Shown here: positions 5,239-11,228 of the stretch, in pieces
How the letters are laid out: each line of letters opens with the position of its first letter
Numbering within the stretch: position 1 is the first letter of the stretch
Assembly: GCA_028707655.1 (NCBI GenBank)
Contig: JAQWAN010000042.1
Location: 1 to 11,228 of the forward strand
DNA from: Bacteroidaceae bacterium
GTDB lineage: Bacteria > Bacteroidota > Bacteroidia > Bacteroidales > Bacteroidaceae
Direction: 5' to 3'
DNA length: 11,228 nucleotides
Made by a program: the position numbers and the translations under genes
Notes under the pieces: generated by a model
What the model was told of the DNA's origin: nothing
Databases searched by the model: none
What the model saw: only the letters and a program-made list of their open reading frames with translations

Positions 5239-7689
5239 TTAAATAAATAAATTCACATTCGACTGATTGGCGTATTGCATATAGGTGGCTACTCCACCTA
5301 CTGTTATATCATCGATTAGTTCTTCCTTTTTTACGCCTAATAAATCCATTGACATCTGACAAGCTATAAACTCAACGCCCTGCTGCAAAGCTTGGTCGCG
5401 TAAGGTTTCTAAAGAGGCTACTCCTTTTTGCTTCATCAAACCACGAATCATTAATGCACCTAGACCAAACATGTTCATCTTAGAGAGTGCCAGTTTTTTA
5501 GAACTACTAGGCAACATCATAGAGAACATCTTTCCCCAGAAATCTCTTTTTACCGATGGTTTCTTACTTTTCTTTAGGAAATTTAAACCCCAGAAAGTAA
5601 AAAAGATAACGGTCTTCTGACCGGTTGCGGCTGCACCATTAGCTAATATCATAGTAGCAATGGCTTTATCTAAATCGTCGCTAAACATGATAAAACTCTT
5701 TCCCTTTGGCACCTGCTGCAGCACTGGAGCAGAAGAGTTGTTCATCGGTTTGTTCTTTTCTAACACTACCTCGTATTTGCCTTGTTCGGCAGTAGAGCTA
5801 AGTAGTGCATTGCCTGTGGATTGACACCAAGCCTCTATATCGCGAGGAAAGGCTGGGTCAGTAGACAGAATGGAGAGCTGATCGCCATCTTTTAGGTGGG
5901 TCATCGATTCTTTTACTTTAAGAATAGGACCAGGACACTGTAATCCACAAGCATCTACCTTTATTTTATTAACAACAGGACAAGCATCTTGTTCTGACGG
6001 TGTATTCTTTTTTGTTTCCATCTTTGTTGAATTCTGGATTGGTGCAATAGCGGTTAGATAGGTTTTCGTTCCTCCAGATAGATTACGCACATTGGTAAAA
6101 CCGTTATCCATCAACACACGTTGTGCTAAATAGCCACGTAGACCGATGGCGCAGAAGAGGACAATAGGCTTATCTTTTGGAATCTCATCGAGATGCTCCC
6201 TAATATCTATATGAGGAATGTTTATCGCACCTTCTAAAGAACCTAGTGAAAATTCATCAGCAGTACGTACATCTATTAGGGTAAGTCTGCTAAAATCTTT
6301 TTTGTCTAGTTCGCGCCAAGTGATAATTGGCATCGAACCGTTTAATATGTTGTTGGCCGAATAGGCTGCAATAGCAATTGGGTCCTTGGCAGAGGAGAAA
6401 GGAGGGGCATAGGCATGCTCCAACGCCATCAAATCGGCTACCGTTCCCTTCATCTTTATCAACAGGGCTAACTGGTCAATTCGTTTATCTACTCCTTTAT
6501 AACCAAGTACCTGAGCACCATACAAAAGACCGGTTACAGGTGCAAAGGTTAGTTTTACAGTTAAAGGAATAGCTCCTGGATAATAACCTGCATGCGAATT
6601 GGTATGTGTAACGGTGGTTAGATAATCCATCCCCAATTGTTTTAAACGCTTTGCTGGCAATCCAGTGGTTGCTACGGTTAAATCAAACACTTTTGCAATA
6701 GCTGTACCAATAGCACCTTCATAAGTGGTGGTGTTTCCAAGCACCATATTGTCGGCTACTATTCTAGCCTGACGATTAGCGGGAGTGGCCAAATAGTTTA
6801 AATAGGACTTGCCCGAAACGGGATGTGGATATTCTATAACATCACCCACAGCATAGACACCTTTTGTGGAGGTTTCTAAGTGTTCATCTACCCAGATGCC
6901 ACCAGCTTCGCCTATTTTTATACCGGCTTGCTCTGCTAATTGCACAGCAGGACGTACACCAATAGATAAAACAACTAGATCTACAGTTAGTGTTTTACCA
7001 CTATTCATGGAGACACATAACTGACCGTTGGGCAATTTCTCAAATTTCTCTACACGCTCTTCTAAGAGGAGATGTACATTTTTGGAGAGGAGATGTTGAT
7101 GAATAGGTGCCGCCATAGAATAATCCATGGGAGCCATCACCTGATTAGCCATCTCTACAATAGAGACCTCTTTTCCAAGATGATGCAAATTTTCTGCCAT
7201 CTCTAAACCGATAAAGCCAGCACCTATAATAGCTGCCGTTTTTACAGTATGATGGGATAGATAGTTCATAATCTGATCGGTATCCGCAACATTTCTGAGG
7301 GTGAAAATACCATCGGAATGAATGCCCTCTAAAGGAGGAACAACTGGAGTGGCACCGGGAGATAGAAGTAACTTATCGTACGATTCTTTATAGGTATCAC
7401 CCGAACGTTTACGAATACGCACCTCTTTAGCAGCAACATCTATGGCTACTACTTCGCTCTCTACACGTACATCTATATGTAAATCGTGCGAGAATTTCTC
7501 GGGCGTTTGTAAAAATAAGTTGGAACGCTCTTCGATAACACCTCCAATATAATAAGGCAAACCACAACTAGCATAGGAGATATGACTTCCTTTTTCTACT
7601 AAAAGAATTTCTGCTTGCTCACTGATGCGACGAATACGTGCCGCTGCAGTGGCTCCTCCTGCTACTCCACCTACTATAATATACTTCAT
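5239..7689 (-). CDS. CoA-disulfide/persulfide reductase-rhodanese-TusA-DsrE2 fusion protein
   Basis: An 816-residue four-module cytosolic flavoprotein. Residues 1-450 are a CoA-disulfide-reductase-type FAD/NAD(P)H oxidoreductase: FAD motif GGVAGG (7-12), single redox Cys C42 in SYASCGLPYYIGG, second Rossmann motif GAGFIG (156-161), FAD motif VYAVGDV (278-284), and the Tyr motifs YYPGA (369) and HAYAPPFSSAKDP (425). Residues 453-548 are a rhodanese with active-site loop CAIGLRG (C513). Residues 577-645 are TusA-like, with CPGP (C585). Residues 664-816 are a complete DsrE2 domain (FFTFWGLN, SKMNMFGLG, and C777 in IACQMSMDLLG). Relatives reduce CoA disulfide, CoA persulfide or polysulfide, while rhodanese, TusA and DsrE2 pass sulfane sulfur between cysteines. 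The fusion suggests sulfur relay coupled to reduction, which is inference. It is the first gene of the operon, with promoter at 7751-7780. Confidence 0.93.
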   Translation of the reverse strand: MKYIIVGGVAGGATAAARIRRISEQAEILLVEKGSHISYASCGLPYYIGGVIEERSNLFLQTPEKFSHDLHIDVRVESEVVAIDVAAKEVRIRKRSGDTYKESYDKLLLSPGATPVVPPLEGIHSDGIFTLRNVADTDQIMNYLSHHTVKTAAIIGAGFIGLEMAENLHHLGKEVSIVEMANQVMAPMDYSMAAPIHQHLLSKNVHLLLEERVEKFEKLPNGQLCVSMNSGKTLTVDLVVLSIGVRPAVQLAEQAGIKIGEAGGIWVDEHLETSTKGVYAVGDVIEYPHPVSGKSYLNYLATPANRQARIVADNMVLGNTTTYEGAIGTAIAKVFDLTVATTGLPAKRLKQLGMDYLTTVTHTNSHAGYYPGAIPLTVKLTFAPVTGLLYGAQVLGYKGVDKRIDQLALLIKMKGTVADLMALEHAYAPPFSSAKDPIAIAAYSANNILNGSMPIITWRELDKKDFSRLTLIDVRTADEFSLGSLEGAINIPHIDIREHLDEIPKDKPIVLFCAIGLRGYLAQRVLMDNGFTNVRNLSGGTKTYLTAIAPIQNSTKMETKKNTPSEQDACPVVNKIKVDACGLQCPGPILKVKESMTHLKDGDQLSILSTDPAFPRDIEAWCQSTGNALLSSTAEQGKYEVVLEKNKPMNNSSAPVLQQVPKGKSFIMFSDDLDKAIATMILANGAAATGQKTVIFFTFWGLNFLKKSKKPSVKRDFWGKMFSMMLPSSSKKLALSKMNMFGLGALMIRGLMKQKGVASLETLRDQALQQGVEFIACQMSMDLLGVKKEELIDDITVGGVATYMQYANQSNVNLFI

Positions 7690-7728
7690 CTATCTCTCTA
7701 TTTTTCTTTATATTGTTAATCGTAAATA

Positions 7729-7743
7729 TTATCCTATGGAAAT
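7729..7743. promoter_or_regulatory. Putative operator site 2, at the predicted operon start
   Basis: TTATCCTATGGAAAT matches the upstream site at 7782-7796 in 12 of 15 bases, including the full half ATGGAAAT. Its other half is degenerate. It begins at about +1 of the predicted transcript, where a bound repressor would block initiation. Confidence 0.45.
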
Positions 7744-7750
7744 AATAATA

Positions 7751-7780
7751 CAAAGGTAGAACTTTTTAAACAGCTCACAA
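7751..7780 (-). promoter_or_regulatory. Bacteroidetes-type promoter of the reductase-trxP-ferredoxin-marR operon
   Basis: On the minus strand there is TTG (7780-7778), a 19-base spacer, and TACCTTTG (7758-7751), a perfect TAnnTTTG -7 element. Predicted start is near 7745, giving a leader of about 55 bases to the ATG at 7689. No other good promoter is seen between the tightly packed genes, so it probably drives all four. Confidence 0.8.
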
Positions 7781-7781
7781 G

Positions 7782-7796
7782 ATTTCCAATGGAAAT
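7782..7796. promoter_or_regulatory. Putative operator site 1, palindrome just upstream of the -33 element
   Basis: ATTTCCA-A-TGGAAAT is a perfect 7-1-7 inverted repeat, a shape typical of dimeric winged-helix regulators such as MarR. It ends one base before the -33 TTG of the operon promoter. The related site at 7729-7743 lies 53 bases away, centre to centre, about five helical turns. The last gene of the operon encodes a MarR protein, so autoregulation is likely but inferred. Confidence 0.55.
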
Positions 7797-7863
7797 TATA
7801 TTTTATTAAGAAAAATAATTTTAGTAAAACGCATTAGAACGAACAATCAGAAAACCTAGTATA

Positions 7864-7907
7864 CAAAATCGGTGTATGCTTTAATCGTATTTAAAGCATA
7901 CACCGAT
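7864..7907 (-). terminator. Terminator of the TonB receptor gene
   Basis: A perfect 17-bp inverted repeat (7868-7884 with 7891-7907) has a six-base loop. On the minus strand it is followed by TTTTGTAT. It lies 21 bases after the receptor stop and before the promoter of the reductase operon. The stem is long and very stable. Confidence 0.85.
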
Positions 7908-7927
7908 AAAAGATAGAATCTGTTTTT

Positions 7928-10336
7928 TTAGAAACGAATCTCTGCCCCTACAAAATAGGTAGTTGGCATACCTGGTCCGTAGATGTAACCAGAGTCTCTA
8001 CTTGCCCCCTCATCAAAATCACTTTGATAGGAGTTAAAGATGTTTTGCACACCGGCATTAAATTGTAACTCGGTAGTCTGACTGAGATGGAACTCATAAG
8101 AGACTTTACAGCCAAGTTCAAAGAAGGGAGCGGTTCGTACAAGCTCATCCTCTTTTACTAATACTCCATTGGCATCTGCACCTAATACTTCCGACCATAA
8201 ATGAGGCACATACATATTACCGGTATAGGTACCAGAAGCTGCAATAGTCAATGCATGTACTGGAGAATAAGTCGCTGTAAAATAGCCATATAAGCGAGGC
8301 GTACGCAAAATCTGTCTACTATAGCGAGCTTCACCCGATTTACTTCCACTAGCTGCACTCCACTCTTCTGCTTCATTATAGAAACTGTTTTGTAGGGTTA
8401 CACCGGCTTGAAGTTGTAGCAAATTCTTATAGGCTACTTTCGCTTCTACTGTACCACCATATACTTTCGCTCCCGATCCATTGATACGTTCCTCTATAAA
8501 GAAGTTGTATTTCTCCCCAATGTTATCTTCCGAAAGCAAACGGGTAGTAAAGGCATCCTCTAAACTTGTATAGAAACCTTCAATTAAAAGATTGGTCTGC
8601 ACATCACCAAATGTTTTATATAAATCGACAGAAGCACTCATACTACGCGATTTCTCCTCTTTCAAATCTTTAGCCAATTTGATAATTTTCAAATCGTCAC
8701 CTACATTACCGATGTGTAAATCCTCATCGAAGGCTTGTGGTGCACGGAATCCTTCTGCATAACTCAAGCGGAAATTAACGTTTTTGCTTAGGTTATAACG
8801 TAGGTTGGCTCGGGGACTGAAGATTGCTTTATCAATCAGATTGTGTTTATCTAAACGAGCACCAAGCAAGATGCTCCACTTTTCTGTTTTCCACTCATTC
8901 TGTGCATAGGCACTTGCTATCTTTGTGGTTTGATGAATTGGGGGTAAGTATTTCTGCACCTCTGGTGTCACCTCTAATGAACGGTCTTTTAAGTCGTCAT
9001 AGTTATACTCTACACCCAAGGTTAAATCGGCTGGCATAAACAACAGCTTTTCAAAGGAATGTACATATTGACTTCCGAGTAGAGCCGTTAAATCGCTGGT
9101 TACACCATATCCACCATAAAAGCTTTTTCTATCAATTTTTTGTATTGCAGCATAGATGTTCCAACGGTCTTTCTCGTTAGGCGAGAAAAGGTCGAATTTC
9201 AAGTTTCCACTATTGATGGAATGTTCTATTTGCTCTATTATACCCGGTTCACCTGTACCATTTAGCAATGGATCTACAGCCATATGTGGGGGTAAGTCTT
9301 GGCTACTTCCACCACGACGAAACTCTTCCGTATGATGGTATTCAAAGGTTAACTTAGAAAAATCAGAGGTTTTATAAAAGCCACGTGTACCAAAAGTCTG
9401 GCCACTTAACTGAGGAATCTCAGAGAACCCATCTCCCGATTTGTCGTAAGCTGAACGATGTCTGTTGTAGGCATATACATAAGCACCCATCTTTTGGTCG
9501 TCAGAAATAAGGGAGAGATTAAGAGAGGTGTTATTATCAAAAGCACCGCTTCCATCAATATTGGTGATGGTATGCGACACAGAGCCTGCATTTCGAAGTG
9601 GTTCTTTGGTAATCACATTGATTGTTCCTGCTATGGCAGAGGAACCAAAAAGAGCGGATCCACCACCACGCATCACCTCAACACGGTCAATCATATTGGT
9701 AGGAATCTGTTCTAAACCATAAACACCAGATAAAGAGGAGCAGATGGCACGCGAGTCAATCAACAGCTGGGTATAACGACCCTCTAAACCATTAATTCGT
9801 ACCTGTGTAAAACCACAGTTCTGGCAATCATTTTCAACTCTAACACCTGGCTGAAAATTAAGACCTTGCGACAGGTTACAGGAGTTGGTGTTTTCAAAGG
9901 TTTTAAGACTAAGCACATTTACTAGCGTTGGGGCTAATCGGCGCTTGGTTTCACTTCTATTGGCAGAAACGACTACACCATCTAATGCGATTAGATCTTC
10001 TTCTACTTCAAAATCGATAACCAACATCTTACTCTTCTTGGTGACTACATTTTTAGTGACGGTTTTATAACCTATACTACTGGCCGTGATAACAAAGTTG
10101 CCCTCGGGAAGGTTTTTTAAGAAGTAATGACCACTACCATCTGTTACAGCACCAATGGTGGTACCTTTTAACGAAACGGTTACATAACCCACATGCTCTT
10201 TACTGTTTTTATCAATTACATGACCAATGATATTGGCATCGGTTTTGCGAATTTCACTGTTTATTGGAAACTCATCTGCTGCTGCGTGAGACAACGTTAC
10301 ACACAATACTAGAAATAGGACAAAATATTTTTTCAT
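7928..10336 (-). CDS. TonB-dependent outer-membrane receptor with carboxypeptidase-regulatory-like N-terminal domain
   Basis: An 802-residue outer-membrane transporter of the BtuB/CirA/FepA type, not SusC type by length. A signal peptide (residues 1-20, ending SHAAA) precedes a CarboxypepD_reg-like beta domain (about 35-115), a TonB-box-like stretch LDGVVVSA (118-125), the plug (about 130-250, with QVRINGLEG, ERVEV-like DRVEVMRGGGSALFGSSAIAG and INVITK), and a beta barrel ending in the aromatic residue of AEIRF. The plug holds four cysteines: C153, C171 and C174 (CQNC), and C199. Cysteines are rare in outer-membrane plugs, so metal binding or a disulfide at the ligand face is possible. The gene follows a histidine-rich membrane protein on the same strand after 136 bases. 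Together they suggest uptake of a metal ion or metal complex. The substrate cannot be named from sequence. It has its own strong terminator. Confidence 0.93.
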   Translation of the reverse strand: MKKYFVLFLVLCVTLSHAAADEFPINSEIRKTDANIIGHVIDKNSKEHVGYVTVSLKGTTIGAVTDGSGHYFLKNLPEGNFVITASSIGYKTVTKNVVTKKSKMLVIDFEVEEDLIALDGVVVSANRSETKRRLAPTLVNVLSLKTFENTNSCNLSQGLNFQPGVRVENDCQNCGFTQVRINGLEGRYTQLLIDSRAICSSLSGVYGLEQIPTNMIDRVEVMRGGGSALFGSSAIAGTINVITKEPLRNAGSVSHTITNIDGSGAFDNNTSLNLSLISDDQKMGAYVYAYNRHRSAYDKSGDGFSEIPQLSGQTFGTRGFYKTSDFSKLTFEYHHTEEFRRGGSSQDLPPHMAVDPLLNGTGEPGIIEQIEHSINSGNLKFDLFSPNEKDRWNIYAAIQKIDRKSFYGGYGVTSDLTALLGSQYVHSFEKLLFMPADLTLGVEYNYDDLKDRSLEVTPEVQKYLPPIHQTTKIASAYAQNEWKTEKWSILLGARLDKHNLIDKAIFSPRANLRYNLSKNVNFRLSYAEGFRAPQAFDEDLHIGNVGDDLKIIKLAKDLKEEKSRSMSASVDLYKTFGDVQTNLLIEGFYTSLEDAFTTRLLSEDNIGEKYNFFIEERINGSGAKVYGGTVEAKVAYKNLLQLQAGVTLQNSFYNEAEEWSAASGSKSGEARYSRQILRTPRLYGYFTATYSPVHALTIAASGTYTGNMYVPHLWSEVLGADANGVLVKEDELVRTAPFFELGCKVSYEFHLSQTTELQFNAGVQNIFNSYQSDFDEGASRDSGYIYGPGMPTTYFVGAEIRF

Positions 10337-10472
10337 CTTTATAGAATAAACGATTTATAGGAGAGGATGTAACACACCCCCCAAAGTAAATACATACTTA
10401 ATAAGCCACTCAGATAGATATCAAAGTTGCATATGTTTTAAATGTAGGCGCATAAAATAGACGCCTAATCTG
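10337..10472 (-). promoter_or_regulatory. Leader between the His-rich gene and the TonB receptor: weak terminator and weak promoter candidates
   Basis: A 6-bp inverted repeat, TAGGCG (10445-10450) and CGCCTA (10462-10467), follows the His-rich gene stop and could be a weak terminator, although its tail is not T-rich. Read on the minus strand, TTACTTTG (10389-10382) differs by one base from the TAnnTTTG consensus but lacks a clear -33 TTG. It is therefore uncertain whether the receptor is co-transcribed with the small gene or has its own promoter. No cobalamin or other riboswitch fold is recognised in these 136 bases. Confidence 0.3.
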
Positions 10473-10835
10473 CTAGTTTATAAAATAAAGAAAGAGGGGG
10501 GGGGCTCGCAGCTCATTGAAATGAACGGTTATAGTGGGGACTGCAATCGAAATAAAATTATGCAGTGACCGTACAAAATGATAAGTGGGTACTAATGAGT
10601 AATCAAAGGTTATATCTCCATCCGAATCAAAGTGACTCAACAAGTGAATCAATTGGAATTGTGCGGAGGTATGATGATGGTTGGCATCGCTCCAAGGATG
10701 GGAGTGGACAATGGTTACTCCATTTACAATATGCGTATGGAGAAACAGCGATACATTGAGAATATAGGCTATGAAGAAAACAGGGAGAATTAGTTTCACC
10801 CTATCAAACCATTTATGTTGTATATTTCTTTTCAT
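10473..10835 (-). CDS. Small histidine-rich membrane-anchored protein, probable metal-handling partner of the TonB receptor
   Basis: A 120-residue protein not assigned to a named family with certainty. A basic N terminus and one hydrophobic helix (about residues 15-32, LILPVFFIAYILNVSLFL) anchor it. The rest would lie in the periplasm and is rich in histidine: HTH right after the helix, HSHP, then HHH, with thirteen His in all. It ends with LRAPP and seven further residues. A C-terminal RAPP/RGPP-like end and a His-rich body recall small proteins such as DUF2946 that I associate with copper genes. That link is from memory and tentative. The ATG at 10835 is chosen. An in-frame TTG at 10847 lies inside a likely -7 promoter box. 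The C-terminal codons contain a run of nine C. The position ahead of the receptor suggests periplasmic metal capture. Confidence 0.7.
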   Translation of the reverse strand: MKRNIQHKWFDRVKLILPVFFIAYILNVSLFLHTHIVNGVTIVHSHPWSDANHHHTSAQFQLIHLLSHFDSDGDITFDYSLVPTYHFVRSLHNFISIAVPTITVHFNELRAPPLFLYFIN

Positions 10836-10844
10836 ATCCGTTGG

Positions 10845-10852
10845 CAAAGTTA
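10845..10852 (-). promoter_or_regulatory. Candidate -7 element for the His-rich gene
   Basis: TAACTTTG on the minus strand is a perfect TAnnTTTG match, only nine bases before the ATG at 10835. The start of transcription would fall about 3 bases before the ATG, so the message would be almost leaderless. No clear TTG is found 19-21 bases upstream (only CTG at about 18), so confidence is moderate. Confidence 0.4.
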
Positions 10853-11080
10853 CTGCTTAATTTATAAAATCAGCTATATTACGATGGATTTTATCAACTT
10901 ATCTACTAGTCTCTTAATCTATTAGAAGAAAAAATAACCTCTTCTAATTCTTGGTTACAAAGGTCTACAAAAAAGACAGAATAAGAAATACCTATTAAGT
11001 AGTATTGTGAAGTAAGCCAATAGCTAGATGTAGTGGAACAGAAGAACCTCCTTTTAGGGCCAGGAAGGAGCGGATTGGAC
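10853..11080. other. Intergenic stretch with no recognised gene
   Basis: AT-rich DNA between the His-rich gene and the tRNA-Phe terminator. No open reading frame with family-like content is seen on either strand. It holds a perfect 9-bp inverted repeat, ATTAGAAGA (10921-10929) and TCTTCTAAT (10940-10948), with a 10-base loop, about 70 bases upstream of the His-rich gene's -7 box. A weaker 6-bp repeat, CTCCTT (11048-11053) and AAGGAG (11065-11070), is also present. The first could be an operator or an RNA hairpin. Confidence 0.4.
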
Positions 11081-11113
11081 AAAAAAAGACCCGATAAGGT
11101 TGGTTATCAGGGT
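11081..11113 (-). terminator. Terminator after tRNA-Phe
   Basis: On the minus strand ACCC-T-GATA (11113-11105) pairs with TATCGGGT (11096-11089), with one bulged base, and is followed by C and seven T. It lies 20 bases after the 3' end of the tRNA. Confidence 0.8.
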
Positions 11114-11132
11114 TTTTCTGCTTTTTGAAAAG

Positions 11133-11205
11133 TGGTGCCACCAGGAATCGAACCGGGGACACAAGGATTTTCAGTCCTATGCTCTACCAACTGAGCTATG
11201 GCACC
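11133..11205 (-). tRNA. tRNA-Phe (GAA)
   Basis: A 73-base cloverleaf. The acceptor stem GGTGCCA / TGGCACC is perfect, followed by discriminator A. The D arm is GCTC...GAGC, the anticodon loop CTGAAAA gives anticodon GAA (Phe), and the T loop is TTCGATT. CCA is not encoded. Two stem mismatches are visible: U27-U43 at the top of the anticodon stem (11179 with 11163) and C51-U63 in the middle of the T stem (11155 with 11143). The sequence CCTTTG at the window edge (11228-11223, minus) may be the end of its -7 promoter box, cut by the window. Confidence 0.93.
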
Positions 11206-11228
11206 TTTCTGTTTTGCGATTGCAAAGG

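Noticed and set aside
9458..9722. Two overlapping plus-strand open frames opposite the TonB receptor plug
   Set aside because: Antisense to conserved plug codons. The two frames overlap each other and have no independent support.
10337..10472. Possible cobalamin riboswitch in front of the TonB receptor
   Set aside because: The leader is too short and the conserved B12-box-type sequence is not seen.
11041..11075. AAGGAG sequence resembling a Shine-Dalgarno site at 11065-11070
   Set aside because: No start codon opening a frame of useful length follows on the plus strand. It is more simply part of a weak inverted repeat.
1..11228. Mobile elements, CRISPR arrays, integration sites
   Set aside because: No transposase, integrase, direct-repeat array or duplicated tRNA end was found. 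The tRNA-Phe 3' end has no repeated copy that I can see in the window.

Overview
This window looks like ordinary chromosomal DNA from a Bacteroidota species, most likely of the order Bacteroidales. Three things suggest this. At least two leaders carry the Bacteroidetes-type promoter (TTG, then 19-21 bases, then TAnnTTTG). Ribosome sites are A-rich rather than strong Shine-Dalgarno sequences. The gene set includes a TonB receptor with an N-terminal carboxypeptidase-regulatory-like domain, a TrxP-type periplasmic thioredoxin and a Na+/H+-type membrane pyrophosphatase. The genus cannot be named from the sequence. There is no insertion sequence, CRISPR array, integrase or phage gene.

Layout. (1) Bases 1-1575, plus strand: the end of a thiamin operon, with the last codons of an unidentified gene, thiD (HMP / HMP-P kinase) and tenA (thiaminase II / aminopyrimidine salvage). 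A two-way hairpin terminator at 1596-1623 separates it from (2) a convergent monocistronic gene, 3927-1726 minus, for a K+-dependent membrane pyrophosphatase, probably of the Na+,H+-pumping kind. It has its own promoter and a hairpin at the predicted 5' end of the mRNA. (3) Bases 7689-4222, minus: a tight four-gene operon made of a CoA-disulfide reductase-rhodanese-TusA-DsrE2 fusion, a TrxP-like thioredoxin, a small unusual ferredoxin and a cysteine-rich MarR regulator. It has a clear promoter framed by two similar 15-bp sites and ends in a strong terminator. (4) Bases 10835-7928, minus: a histidine-rich membrane-anchored small protein followed by a TonB-dependent receptor with four cysteines in its plug, probably a metal uptake locus. 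(5) Bases 11205-11133, minus: tRNA-Phe(GAA) with its own terminator.

The most interesting part is region 3. The 816-residue protein puts a persulfide/CoA-disulfide reductase and three sulfur-carrier modules (rhodanese, TusA, DsrE2) in one chain, in the order in which separate rhd-tusA-dsrE2 genes occur in sulfur-metabolising bacteria. With a thioredoxin, an atypical Fe-S protein and a cysteine-rich MarR, this reads as a self-regulated reactive-sulfur or thiol-redox module. The fusion type itself is probably known from databases. The regulatory arrangement, the Fe-S protein and the role of the whole set are what deserve a second look.
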